A DNA stretch of 64,000 nucleotides from Actinomyces sp. ph3 (GCF_000308055.1 NZ_CAGY01000001.1:707477-771476), one strand, 5' to 3'. Positions 42,001 to 51,003 are shown, numbered from the stretch's first letter. Notes: generated by a model not told the origin, from the sequence alone. Numbers and translations are program-made.

Positions 42001-42583
42001 ACTCCAGCCATGCACCGCGGCTGGGGATGATCTTCGCGTTGAAGATTTCCTTGTCGGAACCGCGATCCGAGGTACGTTCGAAGTAGACACCGGGCGAACG
42101 GACCAGCTGAGAGACAACGACACGCTCGGTGCCATTGATAATGAAGGTGCCACGGGGGGTCATGAGCGGGAAATCGCCCATGAACACGGTCTGGGACTTA
42201 ATTTCACCCGTGTTGTAGTTCATGAACTCGGCGGTCACATACATGGGTGCCGAGTAGGTGTAATCCTTAGCTTTTGCTTCTTCGACCGAGTACTTCGGTC
42301 GCTCCAAGCGGTGATCACGGAACGACAGAGACATGGTGCGTGCCACGTCTTCAATCGGCGAGATCTCCTGGAAAATTTCTTCAAGGCCGGAAACATCCGG
42401 AACATCCACGCGTCCAGCAGCCTTTGCGGCATCCACGCGTGCTTTCCATGCATCGTTTCCCAGTAACCAGTCAAAGCTTTCGGTCTGCAGGCCGAGCAGG
42501 TTCGGTGCCTGCAGGGGCTCGCGGAGCTTAGCGAAAGAAATGCGGTTCTTGGGCTGGTTGGCAGTGTTGGTACTTGCAGCCAA
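39098..42583 (-). CDS. rpoB: RNA polymerase beta subunit
   Basis: 1161 aa. The rifampicin region at about residues 415-450 reads [20 protein letters not shown] then [18 protein letters not shown]; the Asp, His and Ser most often changed in resistance are wild type, so susceptibility is predicted. [19 protein letters not shown] and the C-terminal [19 protein letters not shown] are intact. The promoter lies at 42718-42746, with a leader of about 125 nt. Confidence 0.98.
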   Translation of the reverse strand: MAASTNTANQPKNRISFAKLREPLQAPNLLGLQTESFDWLLGNDAWKARVDAAKAAGRVDVPDVSGLEEIFQEISPIEDVARTMSLSFRDHRLERPKYSVEEAKAKDYTYSAPMYVTAEFMNYNTGEIKSQTVFMGDFPLMTPRGTFIINGTERVVVSQLVRSPGVYFERTSDRGSDKEIFNAKIIPSRGAWLEFEIDKRDAVGVRIDRKRKQSVTHFLKAIGLTEGEIREQFAAYPILLETLEKDTARTREEALTDIYRKLRPGEPANVEAAEALLHNFYFDPKRYDLAKVGRYKINKKLAVDSPEGTSELVLSINDIVATVKYLLALHAGEKTFAGVRHGEPVEVRVESDDIDHFGNRRIRAVGELIQAQVRTGLARMERTVRERMTTQETDSITPQSLINIRPVVAAIKEFFGTSQLSQFMDQNNPLAGLTHKRRLSALGPGGLSRDRASMEVRDVHPSHYGRMCPIETPEGPNIGLIGSLATFARINPFGFIETPYRIVRNGQVTDEVNYLTADDEKGHFIAQASSPVDDEGHFIDEQVLCRVAGEDPTLIARDRVDYMDVSARQMVSVATAFIPFLEHDDANRALMGANMQRQAVPLLTTEAPLVGTGMEQRAAHDSGEMVIAQHSGVVTEVSADLVVVTTDEGGRDTYRLEKFERSNPGNCTNQRVIVDEGQRVEVGDVLADGPATDNGEVALGKNLLVAYMSWEGLNYEDAIILSRRVVEDDVLTSIHIEEYEVDARETKLGEEEITRDIPNVSEESLADLDERGIIRIGAEVTAGDILVGKVTPKGETELTSEERLLRAIFGEKAREVRDTSLRVPHGEEGIVIGVREFNDDEDDLNPGVRQTVRVYVAQRRKITIGDKMAGRHGNKGVVSKILPVEDMPFLEDGTPVDIILNPLGVPGRMNVGQVLEFHLGWLAHQGWDVSAAVKAGEEWTKHLPKDGITVAPETPVATPVFDGLEAEELAGLLRNVNPNRDGDVLTNAEGKARLFDGRSGEPFPYPIAVGYAYMLKLHHLVDDKIHARSTGPYSMITQQPLGGKAQFGGQRFGEMEVWALEAYGAAYALQELLTIKSDDTTGRVKVYEAIVKGEDIPEPGIPESFRVLIQEMRSLCLNVEALDAAGNVIDLREEDDDFNAREELGITLDARPNAAATIDAI

Positions 42584-42717
42584 CGGGGGTCCTTCCCTGC
42601 GTTTTCATTGCGCGCACACGCCTTTTAGCCCATTAACTGACACCGTCCACATCCGCCCAGCGCCTATTACAGCGAATGGGTACGGGTCACCTCGGGCACA
42701 ATAAAGCGCAAATACTC

Positions 42718-42746
42718 ATAATAGGCACAGGGATATAGGGGCGCAA
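42718..42746 (-). promoter_or_regulatory. Probable rpoBC promoter
   Basis: On the minus strand TTGCGC (42741-42746) and TATTAT (42718-42723) are separated by exactly 17 bp. It lies about 135-160 bp upstream of rpoB and downstream of the tRNA gene. Confidence 0.65.
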
Positions 42747-42754
42747 CGCCCTAG

Positions 42755-42767
42755 GGACAATATGTCC
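42755..42767. promoter_or_regulatory. 13-bp palindrome upstream of rpoBC promoter
   Basis: GGACAATATGTCC forms two 5-bp arms (GGACA/TGTCC) around a 3-nt centre, ending 8 bp upstream of the -35 hexamer. Possible regulator site; chance is not excluded. Confidence 0.35.
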
Positions 42768-42833
42768 AACCTCACGTTCAGCTGGCGCTCAGTCCAACTT
42801 CAGCCATTGAAGCTCTTCGCAGAACGTGGTCCG

Positions 42834-42907
42834 TGCCCCAAGTCGGGCTTGAACCGACGACCCACGGATTATGAGTCCGCTGCTCTGACCGACTGAGCTA
42901 TTGGGGC
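42834..42907 (-). tRNA. tRNA with CAU anticodon (Met, or Ile2)
   Basis: 74 nt without an encoded CCA. The acceptor GCCCCAA pairs with TTGGGGC and the discriminator is A. The anticodon loop is CTCATAA, i.e. CAU; the T arm GTCGG-TTCAAGC-CCGAC is standard. Elongator Met and lysidine-modified Ile2 tRNAs share this anticodon and I cannot separate them by eye; the T arm and position exclude a typical initiator. It sits between the LytR_C gene and rpoB on the same strand. Confidence 0.9.
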
Positions 42908-42973
42908 TCTGAAAGTGTAACGCGAACTCTCACCTTCAGCGCAACACGAGCCTTGCTCAGCGGCTAATAAACC

Positions 42974-43552
42974 TCACTTCAGAACGACAACGACATCCGG
43001 ATCGCCGGTCTGCGTCTGTTGCACGCGGCTAATTCCAAGGACCTTCGCAACCTCTTCAGCAGTGGCCTTGAGGTTTGGATCCTCGTAGTAAACGGTCGTT
43101 ACTTCGGTATCCCAACCGCGTGCGTTCGCTGCAGTGGCGCCGTCAAAGCCTGCGGAGGAAAGCGCGGAAACCTTCTGCGCTGCCAGTCCCTGTGTTCCGG
43201 TTCCGTTCAGCACGGAAATCTTCGCGGAGTGACGCACGGGAATCGACGGCGAAGAAGAGGGAGTCTCGCTGGTCGTCGGGGCCGCGGAAGGAGTCTGGGT
43301 GGCCTCGGTAGTCGCAGAGGCGGCGGGGGCCTGGCTCGTTGCAGCGGTCGTCGAGACGCTTGTGGTCGCCTTCTGCTGAGCGCCGCCCGAGGTCAGGATG
43401 TGGCTGATCCCCCACGCGGCAGCGGGAACAATCACCAGCACCGCAAGGAAAGGCCATACGCTCTTCCATCGCGAGGGCTGCTGAAGGTGCATACCCTGGG
43501 GCATGTCTTCGCCGGCGCGGTCAAATTCGTCCTTTGGATACTGTGAAGTCAC
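42974..43552 (-). CDS. LytR C-terminal-domain membrane protein
   Basis: 192 aa. A cytoplasmic N-terminus of about 30 residues precedes one membrane segment (VWPFLAVLVIVPAAAWGISH), then a Ser/Thr/Ala-rich linker and a C-terminal LytR_C domain (ISVLNGTGTQGLAAQKVSAL, then ARGWDTEVTTVYYED). Type II topology places the domain outside the cell. The family is associated with cell-envelope proteins of the LCP group, but this protein has no LCP catalytic domain. Divergent from ung. Confidence 0.8.
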   Translation of the reverse strand: MTSQYPKDEFDRAGEDMPQGMHLQQPSRWKSVWPFLAVLVIVPAAAWGISHILTSGGAQQKATTSVSTTAATSQAPAASATTEATQTPSAAPTTSETPSSSPSIPVRHSAKISVLNGTGTQGLAAQKVSALSSAGFDGATAANARGWDTEVTTVYYEDPNLKATAEEVAKVLGISRVQQTQTGDPDVVVVLK

Positions 43553-43673
43553 GGCTTCAGAGTAGCGAAATACCCCCGCTCCCGCATAGTCCCTGCCCGC
43601 GTGCCTTAGATTTCCCTGAAGGCCTCCTATTGTCGAGGCCCTGCCTGAGCACGCCTGCGGTTACAGTAGGTGC

Positions 43674-44360
43674 GTGGAATCTTTGGATACGGTTATCGAT
43701 CCCTCTTGGGCGCGGGCACTGGCACCGGTTGAGGGAAAAATCCATGAATTGGGAGCTCAGTTGCGTCGGGAGATCGAGGCCGGGCACGGCTATCTTCCCG
43801 CCGGTAGCGATGTCTTGAGAGCCTTTACCTATCCTCTTGACCAGGTGAAGGTGCTCATTGTCGGGCAGGACCCCTACCCCACTCCCGGACACGCAATTGG
43901 CTTGAGTTTCTCGGTCGCACCGGGGATTCCTTTTCCGGCCTCGCTACGCAATATCTTCAAGGAGCTCACCACCGACGTTGGCATTCCCATGCCCACGAGC
44001 GGTGACCTCACTCCCTGGTCTAGGCAGGGAGTGTGCCTTCTCAACCGCGTGTTGACGGTTCGCCCCGGACAGGCCGGTTCCCATCGAAAAATGGGCTGGG
44101 AGGAAGTCACCTCCTGCGCAATTGATGCTTTGGTCAACCGCAGGGATACATCCGGGAACCCACTGCCTCTGGTCGCAATTTTGTGGGGGCGCGATGCACA
44201 ATCTCTGCGCGAGCAATTGGGATCCACGCCAGTCATCGAGTCTGCGCATCCCTCTCCCCTGTCAGCTAGGCGCGGATTCTTTGGCTCACGGCCTTTTTCT
44301 CGAGCGAATACTCTGCTCGAGAAGCAGGGAGCAGCGCCGGTGGACTGGAGATTGCCGTAG
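43674..44360 (+). CDS. ung: Uracil-DNA glycosylase
   Basis: 228 aa family 1 enzyme removing uracil from DNA. Water-activating motif VGQDPYP (Asp66), uracil-pocket [11 protein letters not shown], and the leucine-loop [19 protein letters not shown]. The start is a GTG at 43674 with AGTAGG close upstream. Convergent with the large secreted-protein gene, with a shared terminator. Confidence 0.96.
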   Translation: MESLDTVIDPSWARALAPVEGKIHELGAQLRREIEAGHGYLPAGSDVLRAFTYPLDQVKVLIVGQDPYPTPGHAIGLSFSVAPGIPFPASLRNIFKELTTDVGIPMPTSGDLTPWSRQGVCLLNRVLTVRPGQAGSHRKMGWEEVTSCAIDALVNRRDTSGNPLPLVAILWGRDAQSLREQLGSTPVIESAHPSPLSARRGFFGSRPFSRANTLLEKQGAAPVDWRLP

Positions 44361-44391
44361 ATTTCGCCGTCCGGGACACGTACAACAAACA

Positions 44392-44427
44392 GGGGTGCGC
44401 TCGCGCATAGTGACGCGAACGCACCCC
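44392..44427. terminator. Bidirectional terminator between ung and the GT80-like gene
   Basis: GGGGTGCG (44392-44399) pairs with CGCACCCC (44420-44427), with inner CGCG/CGCG pairing. It is followed by AATATTTTGG on the plus strand and TGTTTGTTG on the minus strand, so it can serve both convergent genes. Confidence 0.7.
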
Positions 44428-44449
44428 AATATTTTGGCTGAGCGGCTGG

Positions 44450-47400
44450 CTACTTCAAGAAATCAAAGCGCTGGGCCAAACTTCCATTGTCCTGATAGAG
44501 GTGAACCATTGTTTCGTTCTGACTACGCCCACCTTCAAGATCAAGGACCAACATGGGTGAGAGGGCCGAAACAAGAACTTTATGGCCGCCTCGCTCTTGG
44601 ATAACCCACTTTTGAGCCGCGGAGGAGTTCGGGGGCTGTTGGTTTACCCGAGCCGGCCAATTCTTCCACGCCGCAAAGACATCCAAGACTTTCCCGGAAG
44701 CCGCGTTGGTCAACGTCACGTAGCCCTTGTCATCGTGACTGACACGCCACTTCTGTGCTGCACTTCCGTTGGAGTGGTAAGACCACACGCGAGCTCCCGC
44801 GTTCCGAGATGCCCATTGGACCTCGACACGATTATTCGGGGCAACAACTGGACGGATCTGATACTCACCATCAGGAACTAAGTTGCGGTTCTCCTTCGCC
44901 CACTGGTCCAGGATCTCTTGGGGTCCTTGGACCGGGTTCAGACGCCACTGCTGAGAGGTTGTTCCATTGGCCAGATAACCGTCAATACCCATACCATTAC
45001 GCGCTTGTCCCCAGCGGAGATTGACAACCAGACCGGTCCCAACGTTGCGGAGCATATACGCCCCTCCCGTCACCGAGAAGATTGCCCACTTCTGGTTCAT
45101 ATTCGACGTGTCCGTATCCCACAGTTGGAGCTCAGTACCAGGAATCGGAGTGCCATCAGTGGAATCCAAGGACTTATTCGACCAGGTATTCACCAATCGG
45201 TAGAAGCCGTCAGATTCACGGCTAATTTTCCAGATCTGATTATCGGTCTTGCTTGAACCCCACAACTGAAGTCGGGCCCCGTTGTTCATCGCGAAGTCTT
45301 TCAGATCAATCCCCTTCGTGGGATCAACGACGCTTGCCAGCTCGTAGTAGCCCGAGGTGATATCTGCCTGCCCCGCGGAGGAAACCTTGGGCTGCGTCGG
45401 AATGAATGAAAATTCCTGGGCATCAGAACCATTTGCATTCCACAAGCCGACATTCGCGCCCGCTGAAGCATTGGCCGCCGCAACATCCAAAACGATTGCC
45501 GGATCCAAAGCTGAGACGATCTTCATTCGTCCCTGATCGCCCGAAGTAATGCGCCACTTCTGCGCACGCGTGCCATTCGAACTCCACTGATCAACATTTG
45601 TCCCAGGACGCGAGGAAGCCCATTGGGCATCAAGCACCTTGCCCGAGGCAACATTGGTGATGGTCGCAAGTCCCTGCGAATCATAAGAAACGCGCCACTT
45701 CTGGGCATCGCTTCGATTAGCGTCCCACAGCTGGACATTCGCACCATCATCGCGGCTAGCACCGGGGACATCCAGAACCAAGTGATCCGCCAGCGCTGAC
45801 TTAATGAAGTACTCCCCCGGCTCTACCGAGGACTTTTCACCGATCGCATCTTGACTGCGGACCTTCTCGAAACGATCCCCCTGCTTCTTGTAGTAGACGA
45901 TGACAGAATCAGTGGCATCCCACAGCGCGTGCGTATAACCTTCGCTCGCGGCGATCGCGTCAGAGAACTCCACCTGATAGCAGCTGTGTCCACCTGGACA
46001 CAAGCGCTTCAGCCGGTCCCACGCCCGATCGATCGGGACAATCCAGAAGTCGAGATCACGGTATGGTGAATCGGCCTTCGCCATAGCTTCACCCTTGGTG
46101 TAGTTAAACACGCCCTTCGAGCGCCCAGGCTGGGTCGACTCAAAAGTTGAGGACTGATAACCGGCAATATCAATTCCCGGGTTAAAGAACAGAATCAATT
46201 CCGCCGCAATGGAGGCATCAACATCATCCATTCCCAGGCGCTTGAGTTGTTCTTGCTTGGGAACTGACATTTCCGTGGGCGTCGCTGGGTGCCCCTTGTA
46301 GTAGTAGGCGTAGCGATCCCCGTAGTAGCTCTTCGTAAAGCGGGCATAGTCTTCGAAACCCTGTTCATTGGGATGAATCGTTCCAAGAAGCAGAAGGACA
46401 TCCTTCCCCTCACGTTCCGCGGCACTGAAGTAGCCATCGTTGAAGTTATAGAGGGCCTTAAACTGCTCGGTCGCTTCCTTCGAGGGCTTGATATTCGCAC
46501 TCAGCAGCTGTGAGATATTAACGCCTCGAACCTTTGGCGACTTTTGAACCTGGGTTGCAAAAGCGTTCCCATCTCCAGAAGTACTCAAGAGCTTCGGGCG
46601 AGCCAGCCACCAGTGTGCATTCGGCTCAGAATCAACCAGTGCCCACAGATAGTCAGCGGTGCTCCCCTGGTCGGATGCCTTCGCATCAGCACGCCCATTG
46701 GCGTAGGCGTGTTCCTTCATTTCTTTCCACTCGCGAAGCAACCGCTCGTGCGTTCCTCGCGGGTTTGATCCTTGATAGAGATCGGCAAACTTAACGTAGG
46801 AATACGCTCCATCGGTCATGAGGTTGATCGTGTACTGGTCTTGAGGGATCCGGTTCGCATAGATGACCTTCTGGACCATATTGGGGAACAGGTCGACTGA
46901 GTAAAGGTGGAAAGCAGAAGAAGGATCCAACTCACGCAGATCACGCACGTAATCAGCAAACACGTCGATACGATCACGGAACTGCTGCGCGGCCTCGTCG
47001 AAACCGCCAGGCTGGAAGGCGTTCTCACGCTCAGTCAGGTAAGGAAGCGCATAAACTCCGTTCTCTGGAGCTCTTGGGCCAGGCAGCGCATTCCAGTCAT
47101 AGGCATTGGGCCGCTCGAACATGGCGATGACAGGGCCGATTCCCCGAACTGAATCCTTACCCCAAAGGTTCAGTGAAAACATCGCGACGGGAAGTGTCGC
47201 ACTGACTGGAGCAAGCACGTAGCTATCCGCGGTCACACCGACTGTGCGCTTTGGGAATTTACGGACTACCGCCCCATTTTTCTCGGTCGAAAGTTCAACA
47301 GTGAACTTCCCGAAGTTCTTGAAGTCGAGAATGTAGTAGTCGTCAGTAAAGTCCTTCAATGAGATCCGCTGATCAATTTCGCGCGTCACTTTCCCGCGGT

Positions 47401-47800
47401 AGCTCATTGTTGCGCGCAGGTGCACAGTATCCGCACTTTCGCGGAGTTCTTTGCCAGCTTCGCCCTCGGGGAGCTCAATGACGACATCCGTCGTATTGCG
47501 TTCATTGGTCAGGGTCATATCCGACGAGGCAGTCGCTCCGCGAGCCGCCCGATCCTGACCGCTGCGGGCGGAGGGTAGAGGAGAGGCCTCGCTGGTCGGC
47601 TGGGGGGTTTCCACTCCGTTAGCTGCCTGGGGCGCTTCTGTTCCGGTGGTCGCCGAGGCCTCGGGAGAGGGAGTGGGAGAGGCTGGCTCCGCTAGAGCGG
47701 GAGCTAAACCTGTTCCGCATACAAGCGCGCTGGTGAGCAAAGCGGAAAGAGACAGCTTTCGAATCGAGGCAGAACGCACTCGAGCGTGTTGATGATGCAT
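44450..47800 (-). CDS. Secreted GT80-type sialyltransferase fused to ricin-type lectin domains
   Basis: 1116 aa from the ATG at 47800 (GAAGGA upstream, followed at once by the signal peptide; the open frame reaches 47902 without support). Order: signal peptide (cleavage near APALA), a Pro/Ser/Thr/Ala linker, a beta-sandwich of about 110 residues, then a domain at about 205-600 matching GT-B sialyltransferases of CAZy GT80 (Pasteurella PmST1). Landmarks: TDG (Asp330), YYYKGHP (His504), AAELILFF (Glu534), GYQSST (Ser550/551). Order and spacing (174, 30, 16) match PmST1 Asp141, His311, Glu338, Ser355/356 (170, 27, 17). Photobacterium GT80 enzymes also carry an N-terminal Ig-like sandwich. The last ~450 residues hold nine QxW-type motifs (AQKWRV, AQEFSF, NQIWKI...), i.e. 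three ricin-type beta-trefoils. Activity is inferred from motifs recalled without alignment. Confidence 0.75.
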   Translation of the reverse strand: MHHQHARVRSASIRKLSLSALLTSALVCGTGLAPALAEPASPTPSPEASATTGTEAPQAANGVETPQPTSEASPLPSARSGQDRAARGATASSDMTLTNERNTTDVVIELPEGEAGKELRESADTVHLRATMSYRGKVTREIDQRISLKDFTDDYYILDFKNFGKFTVELSTEKNGAVVRKFPKRTVGVTADSYVLAPVSATLPVAMFSLNLWGKDSVRGIGPVIAMFERPNAYDWNALPGPRAPENGVYALPYLTERENAFQPGGFDEAAQQFRDRIDVFADYVRDLRELDPSSAFHLYSVDLFPNMVQKVIYANRIPQDQYTINLMTDGAYSYVKFADLYQGSNPRGTHERLLREWKEMKEHAYANGRADAKASDQGSTADYLWALVDSEPNAHWWLARPKLLSTSGDGNAFATQVQKSPKVRGVNISQLLSANIKPSKEATEQFKALYNFNDGYFSAAEREGKDVLLLLGTIHPNEQGFEDYARFTKSYYGDRYAYYYKGHPATPTEMSVPKQEQLKRLGMDDVDASIAAELILFFNPGIDIAGYQSSTFESTQPGRSKGVFNYTKGEAMAKADSPYRDLDFWIVPIDRAWDRLKRLCPGGHSCYQVEFSDAIAASEGYTHALWDATDSVIVYYKKQGDRFEKVRSQDAIGEKSSVEPGEYFIKSALADHLVLDVPGASRDDGANVQLWDANRSDAQKWRVSYDSQGLATITNVASGKVLDAQWASSRPGTNVDQWSSNGTRAQKWRITSGDQGRMKIVSALDPAIVLDVAAANASAGANVGLWNANGSDAQEFSFIPTQPKVSSAGQADITSGYYELASVVDPTKGIDLKDFAMNNGARLQLWGSSKTDNQIWKISRESDGFYRLVNTWSNKSLDSTDGTPIPGTELQLWDTDTSNMNQKWAIFSVTGGAYMLRNVGTGLVVNLRWGQARNGMGIDGYLANGTTSQQWRLNPVQGPQEILDQWAKENRNLVPDGEYQIRPVVAPNNRVEVQWASRNAGARVWSYHSNGSAAQKWRVSHDDKGYVTLTNAASGKVLDVFAAWKNWPARVNQQPPNSSAAQKWVIQERGGHKVLVSALSPMLVLDLEGGRSQNETMVHLYQDNGSLAQRFDFLK

Positions 47801-47964
47801 GATCAAACCCATCCTTCGGGGGCACGGACGCTGGGAATACGTCCAAATAGAAGGGAAGAATTGGGTTGATTCTACCGATGAAAGAGAAGGTAAGTTGATC
47901 AATCAATCAATGTGTCGAAGATCCTGACATGCACGGTCCGCGTCGATACGAGAAGGGCCGAGGG

Positions 47965-48144
47965 CTAGCTGCAGAGGCTACCGAAGAAACCGCGTTTCTT
48001 CTTCGCGGCGGCATACTCCTCTTCGGTATGGTCCTTATCGCACCACTGATCCGGGGGCACTTGTTCCCTCACCGAGTCAATGTGCTTGCCGCAGCCCTTC
48101 CAGGTGATCTTTCCGCATACCTCACAGGTGGTGGGTCGACACAT
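47965..48144 (-). CDS. Small Cys-rich protein (59 aa)
   Basis: The ATG at 48144 has a strong AAGGAG site 7 nt upstream. The protein begins MCRPTTCEVCGKITWKGCGK, with a CxxC pair and further Cys residues at 2, 18 and near the middle (DQWCDKDH), then a Lys-rich stretch and FFGSLCS. It resembles short zinc-ribbon-like proteins of actinobacteria. It follows the CstR-like repressor gene by 95 bp on the same strand, so it may share the persulfide or metal response. Function unknown. Too short to be seen by simple ORF length filters, but the ribosome site makes it convincing. Confidence 0.75.
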   Translation of the reverse strand: MCRPTTCEVCGKITWKGCGKHIDSVREQVPPDQWCDKDHTEEEYAAAKKKRGFFGSLCS

Positions 48145-48239
48145 GATTGTCTCCTTCGTTGATAGGACCTCGAATCCGTCAGAGGATCCGCTGCATGGTG
48201 TTATGAGGTTTTTCTAGGCAGGCTGATTGCTTTGTCGCA

Positions 48240-48545
48240 TCAGCCTAGCCGGAGGAACAATTGCTCGAGTTCTTCGATCGAGATGCTCCCAGTTTTGACT
48301 AGAGATTCTTCCGCTTCGGCTGTCGGCGCATCATCGTTGTCGAGGCTGGAATCCTCGAGCGCACACTGCGACATGATCGTCGCAACCGCGAGGTAGCTAG
48401 CGCGTTTCATCGCGGAGTTAACAGCCGCAAACTGGGTCAGCACGTCCCGACAGTTCGCATCTCCACTCTCGATGTGGTCAATGAGGCTGTCGAGCTGCCC
48501 GCGAGCACGCTTCAAGCGATTGATGACCTGCTTGCGCGTCGTCAT
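48240..48545 (-). CDS. CsoR/FrmR-family repressor, CstR-like persulfide sensor
   Basis: 101 aa from the ATG at 48545, which overlaps the upstream stop codon (ATGA). The all-helical DUF156 fold is shown by TTRKQVINRLKRARGQLDSL. Two cysteines, Cys32 and Cys61, are 29 residues apart like Cys31/Cys60 of Staphylococcus CstR. The copper-ligand His of CsoR (four residues before the second Cys) is Ile57, arguing against Cu sensing. The C-terminal extension is acidic. Context supports persulfide sensing: it is coupled to a rhodanese-containing disulfide reductase and a CsoR/CstR-type operator precedes the operon. Confidence 0.8.
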   Translation of the reverse strand: MTTRKQVINRLKRARGQLDSLIDHIESGDANCRDVLTQFAAVNSAMKRASYLAVATIMSQCALEDSSLDNDDAPTAEAEESLVKTGSISIEELEQLFLRLG

Positions 48546-50224
48546 GAACGTCCTTCCCCCGTAACGAGGACGGCCTCGGCCCGATCGCCGAGCCACGCTC
48601 GCAGCGTCTGGATGCCGCCCGACAGCATGGTGACGTTAAAGCCCGCGTGGCGCACGATGCGGTAGCCAATCCAGGAGCGCACGCCCGCGGCGCACATTAC
48701 GACGAAGGGCTGGTCGCCGATGCTCTCCTCGACCCAGGTGCGGACTTCATCGAGGCGGTCGCGCAGCTGGGTGTGCGGAATGTTGAGTGAGTTGGGCATG
48801 TGCCCAGCCGCATACTCCCCCGCCGTGCGTACATCAAGGACCGGCATGTCCTCGGTCAGGGCGTCCGGGCCGGTGAGGACGAGCTCGCCGGTCAGAACGT
48901 TGTGCGCGACCATTCCGGTCTGGTTGACGGGGTCCTTGGCCTGGCCGTAGGGCGGGGCGTAGGCGAGGTCCAGGTCGATGAGATCCGTCGCCTTCAGGCC
49001 GGCCCGCATGGCGGTCGCAATGACGTCGATGCGACGGTCCACACCGTCGGTGCCCACGGCTTGCGCGCCGAGAATCTGTCCGCCGGTGCCGACATGCATG
49101 AGGATGTGCACGGGCTTGGCGCCGGGGAAATAGCCCGCGTGCTGGTTAGCGTGCGTGTGCACCGTGAAATACTCCGCGCCCGAGGCATCGAGGGCCTGGC
49201 GGTTAGCGCCGGTCATGGCGGCGGTGAGGCTCCCAATCCGAACGATCGCGGTGCCCTGAGGCTTCGGGATGGGGCGCGCGGTAGCCTCGCCATGTTCGGC
49301 GTCGGCAATAGCGTCAGCGACGAGGCGTCCCCCGCGGTTTGCGGGTCCGGCCAGGGCGACGGGGCGGTCGTAGTCGCGACCCATCGTGCCGTCGCCGACC
49401 GCGTAGATGTCGTCCACGCTGGTACGCCCGTGCTCGTCGACCAGAATGTAGCCGCGCTTGGTCTCGATACCCGCAGCCTCGGCAAAGGCAGTGTCGGGGC
49501 GCACGCCGGTCGACAGGACGATAACGTCGGCGGTCAGGACGCTCCCATCGGAAAGGGTCACGCAGTCGTGGTCGTCGCCGTGGGTGACGGACTGGGCAGC
49601 AACGCCTGCATGGACACACACGCCAAGAGCGCGCAGCTCCTGTGTGACCAGCGTGGCCATCTCGACTTCGAGGGGCGGCAGGATGTGCTCGGCGAACTCG
49701 ACGAGGTGGGTCTCGAAGCCTCGCTGCGCGAGGGCTTCGGTGGCCTCGATGCCGATGAACCCGGCACCCAGGACAACGGCGCGCGTGCCCGAGGCCTCGC
49801 GCAGGGCGAGGGCGTCGTCGACCGTGCGCAGGGTGTGCACGCGCGGGGAGTCAAGGCCATCAATGGGCGGACGGGCGGCCAGCCCTCCGGGGGAAAGGAT
49901 CAGGTGATCATAGGTGAGCGTGTAAGCCTCGCCGGTCTCAGTGTCGGTAACCTGGACGCTGCGGGTACCCGGGTCGATCGCCGTGACCTCGGAGTTGATG
50001 CGCACATCGAGGTTGAGCGCAGCCTTGAGGGTTTGCGGGGTGTGGAGGAGGAGCTTGGCGGGGTCTTCGATCTCGCCGCCGACGTAGTACGGGAGCCCGC
50101 AGTTCGCGAATGACACGTATTTGCTGCGCTCCAACACGATGATCTCGGCGCCCTCGTCGCGCCTGCGTAGGCGTGCCGCCGCGCTCATGCCACCGGCGAC
50201 TCCCCCGACGACGAGTACTCGCAT
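48542..50224 (-). CDS. CoA-disulfide reductase-like flavoprotein with C-terminal rhodanese domain
   Basis: 560 aa from the ATG at 50224, where the FAD-binding RVLVVGGVAGGMSAAARLRR begins; the frame is open to 50356 but that part is promoter. The single-Cys active site is FANCGLPY (Cys42), then the NAD(P)H-binding VVLGAGFIGIEATEAL, the second FAD motif YAVGDGT, the dimerisation domain and a rhodanese domain with catalytic Cys511 (MCAAGVRS). This CoADR-RHD architecture reduces CoA or low-molecular-weight per/polysulfides with NAD(P)H. First gene of the operon with the CstR-like repressor. Substrate not certain. Confidence 0.88.
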   Translation of the reverse strand: MRVLVVGGVAGGMSAAARLRRRDEGAEIIVLERSKYVSFANCGLPYYVGGEIEDPAKLLLHTPQTLKAALNLDVRINSEVTAIDPGTRSVQVTDTETGEAYTLTYDHLILSPGGLAARPPIDGLDSPRVHTLRTVDDALALREASGTRAVVLGAGFIGIEATEALAQRGFETHLVEFAEHILPPLEVEMATLVTQELRALGVCVHAGVAAQSVTHGDDHDCVTLSDGSVLTADVIVLSTGVRPDTAFAEAAGIETKRGYILVDEHGRTSVDDIYAVGDGTMGRDYDRPVALAGPANRGGRLVADAIADAEHGEATARPIPKPQGTAIVRIGSLTAAMTGANRQALDASGAEYFTVHTHANQHAGYFPGAKPVHILMHVGTGGQILGAQAVGTDGVDRRIDVIATAMRAGLKATDLIDLDLAYAPPYGQAKDPVNQTGMVAHNVLTGELVLTGPDALTEDMPVLDVRTAGEYAAGHMPNSLNIPHTQLRDRLDEVRTWVEESIGDQPFVVMCAAGVRSWIGYRIVRHAGFNVTMLSGGIQTLRAWLGDRAEAVLVTGEGRS

Positions 50225-50274
50225 GTGCGGCTCACTTTCTGGCTCGGTGGAATGTCTTCTTCGCCTCCTCCAAG

Positions 50275-50292
50275 AATACCCCAGGGGGTATT
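50275..50292. promoter_or_regulatory. CsoR/CstR-type operator
   Basis: AATACCCCAGGGGGTATT is a near-perfect palindrome of the ATACCCC-GGGGTAT class bound by CsoR/CstR repressors. It lies 51 bp upstream of the disulfide-reductase start and should control the three-gene operon down to 47965. Confidence 0.85.
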
Positions 50293-50467
50293 TGAAAACA
50301 AGGTTCCACCGCATACAGCAGATTCCATGGCCTTCGAGAGGCTGCCGCACGCACATAGGCTCGCTCGAGCACGCTCCACAGCAACGTCCCGCTTCTGACT
50401 CGGAATTATTGGACGCACAAGGATTACCGAATTCACTTTTTTAATTCTTTCGGAGACCTCACTGGTT

Positions 50468-50833
50468 CTACTCCGACTTTTGCGATGGATCGGAGTCACG
50501 GATCGCCACATATATCCATATAATTCCGACGAGACTTTGCGCGCTAAACACACCTACCGGAATAAGTGGAGAAATGGTCTCATGGTAGATTCCTTGAAGG
50601 ATAAAGAGTAAACCTGAATCTGCATAAGCAACGGCTAAGCAAATGAGTGGGACTGAACCTGCTCGTTGAACCTGATACCAGGACGACTCCGACTCTAATG
50701 CCGCCTTCGTCCTGATTCCCGCCCACATATTCGGAGGCAACTTGTCATTTCGCATCGCTCGCGCTAGACCAGCCAAGCAGAATGCGGCAACAAACGTTAA
50801 GAGTCCTAGAGCAAATGAGATGAGTCCGTCCAT
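50468..50833 (-). CDS. SdpI-like small membrane protein
   Basis: 121 aa from the ATG at 50833 with AGGAGAG upstream; the frame is open much further, across the tRNA-Thr gene, which is not coding. Three hydrophobic segments are visible. The motif NMWAGIRTKAALESESSWYQ matches the SdpI family (immunity to SdpC toxin in Bacillus, but in most species of unknown role). No toxin-like partner is visible nearby. Confidence 0.7.
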   Translation of the reverse strand: MDGLISFALGLLTFVAAFCLAGLARAMRNDKLPPNMWAGIRTKAALESESSWYQVQRAGSVPLICLAVAYADSGLLFILQGIYHETISPLIPVGVFSAQSLVGIIWIYVAIRDSDPSQKSE

Positions 50834-51003
50834 CTCTCTCCTGTCAACTAGGCGCGCCTTTGCGTAATCTGGATCGACAATTGCAAATTTACCGCGCCAA
50901 CGGAGCAATTGCTGCTTCGACAACCTAAATTTATGAGATTCAAAAACACTTTGAAAGCTTGAAAACACGGGAAAAATAGGGGTCGGTCTCCCGAATAAAA
51001 AAA

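Noticed and set aside
47929..48162. 77-codon plus-strand ORF opposite the small Cys-rich gene
   Set aside because: The minus-strand frame has a strong ribosome site, patterned cysteines and operon context; the plus frame has none of these.
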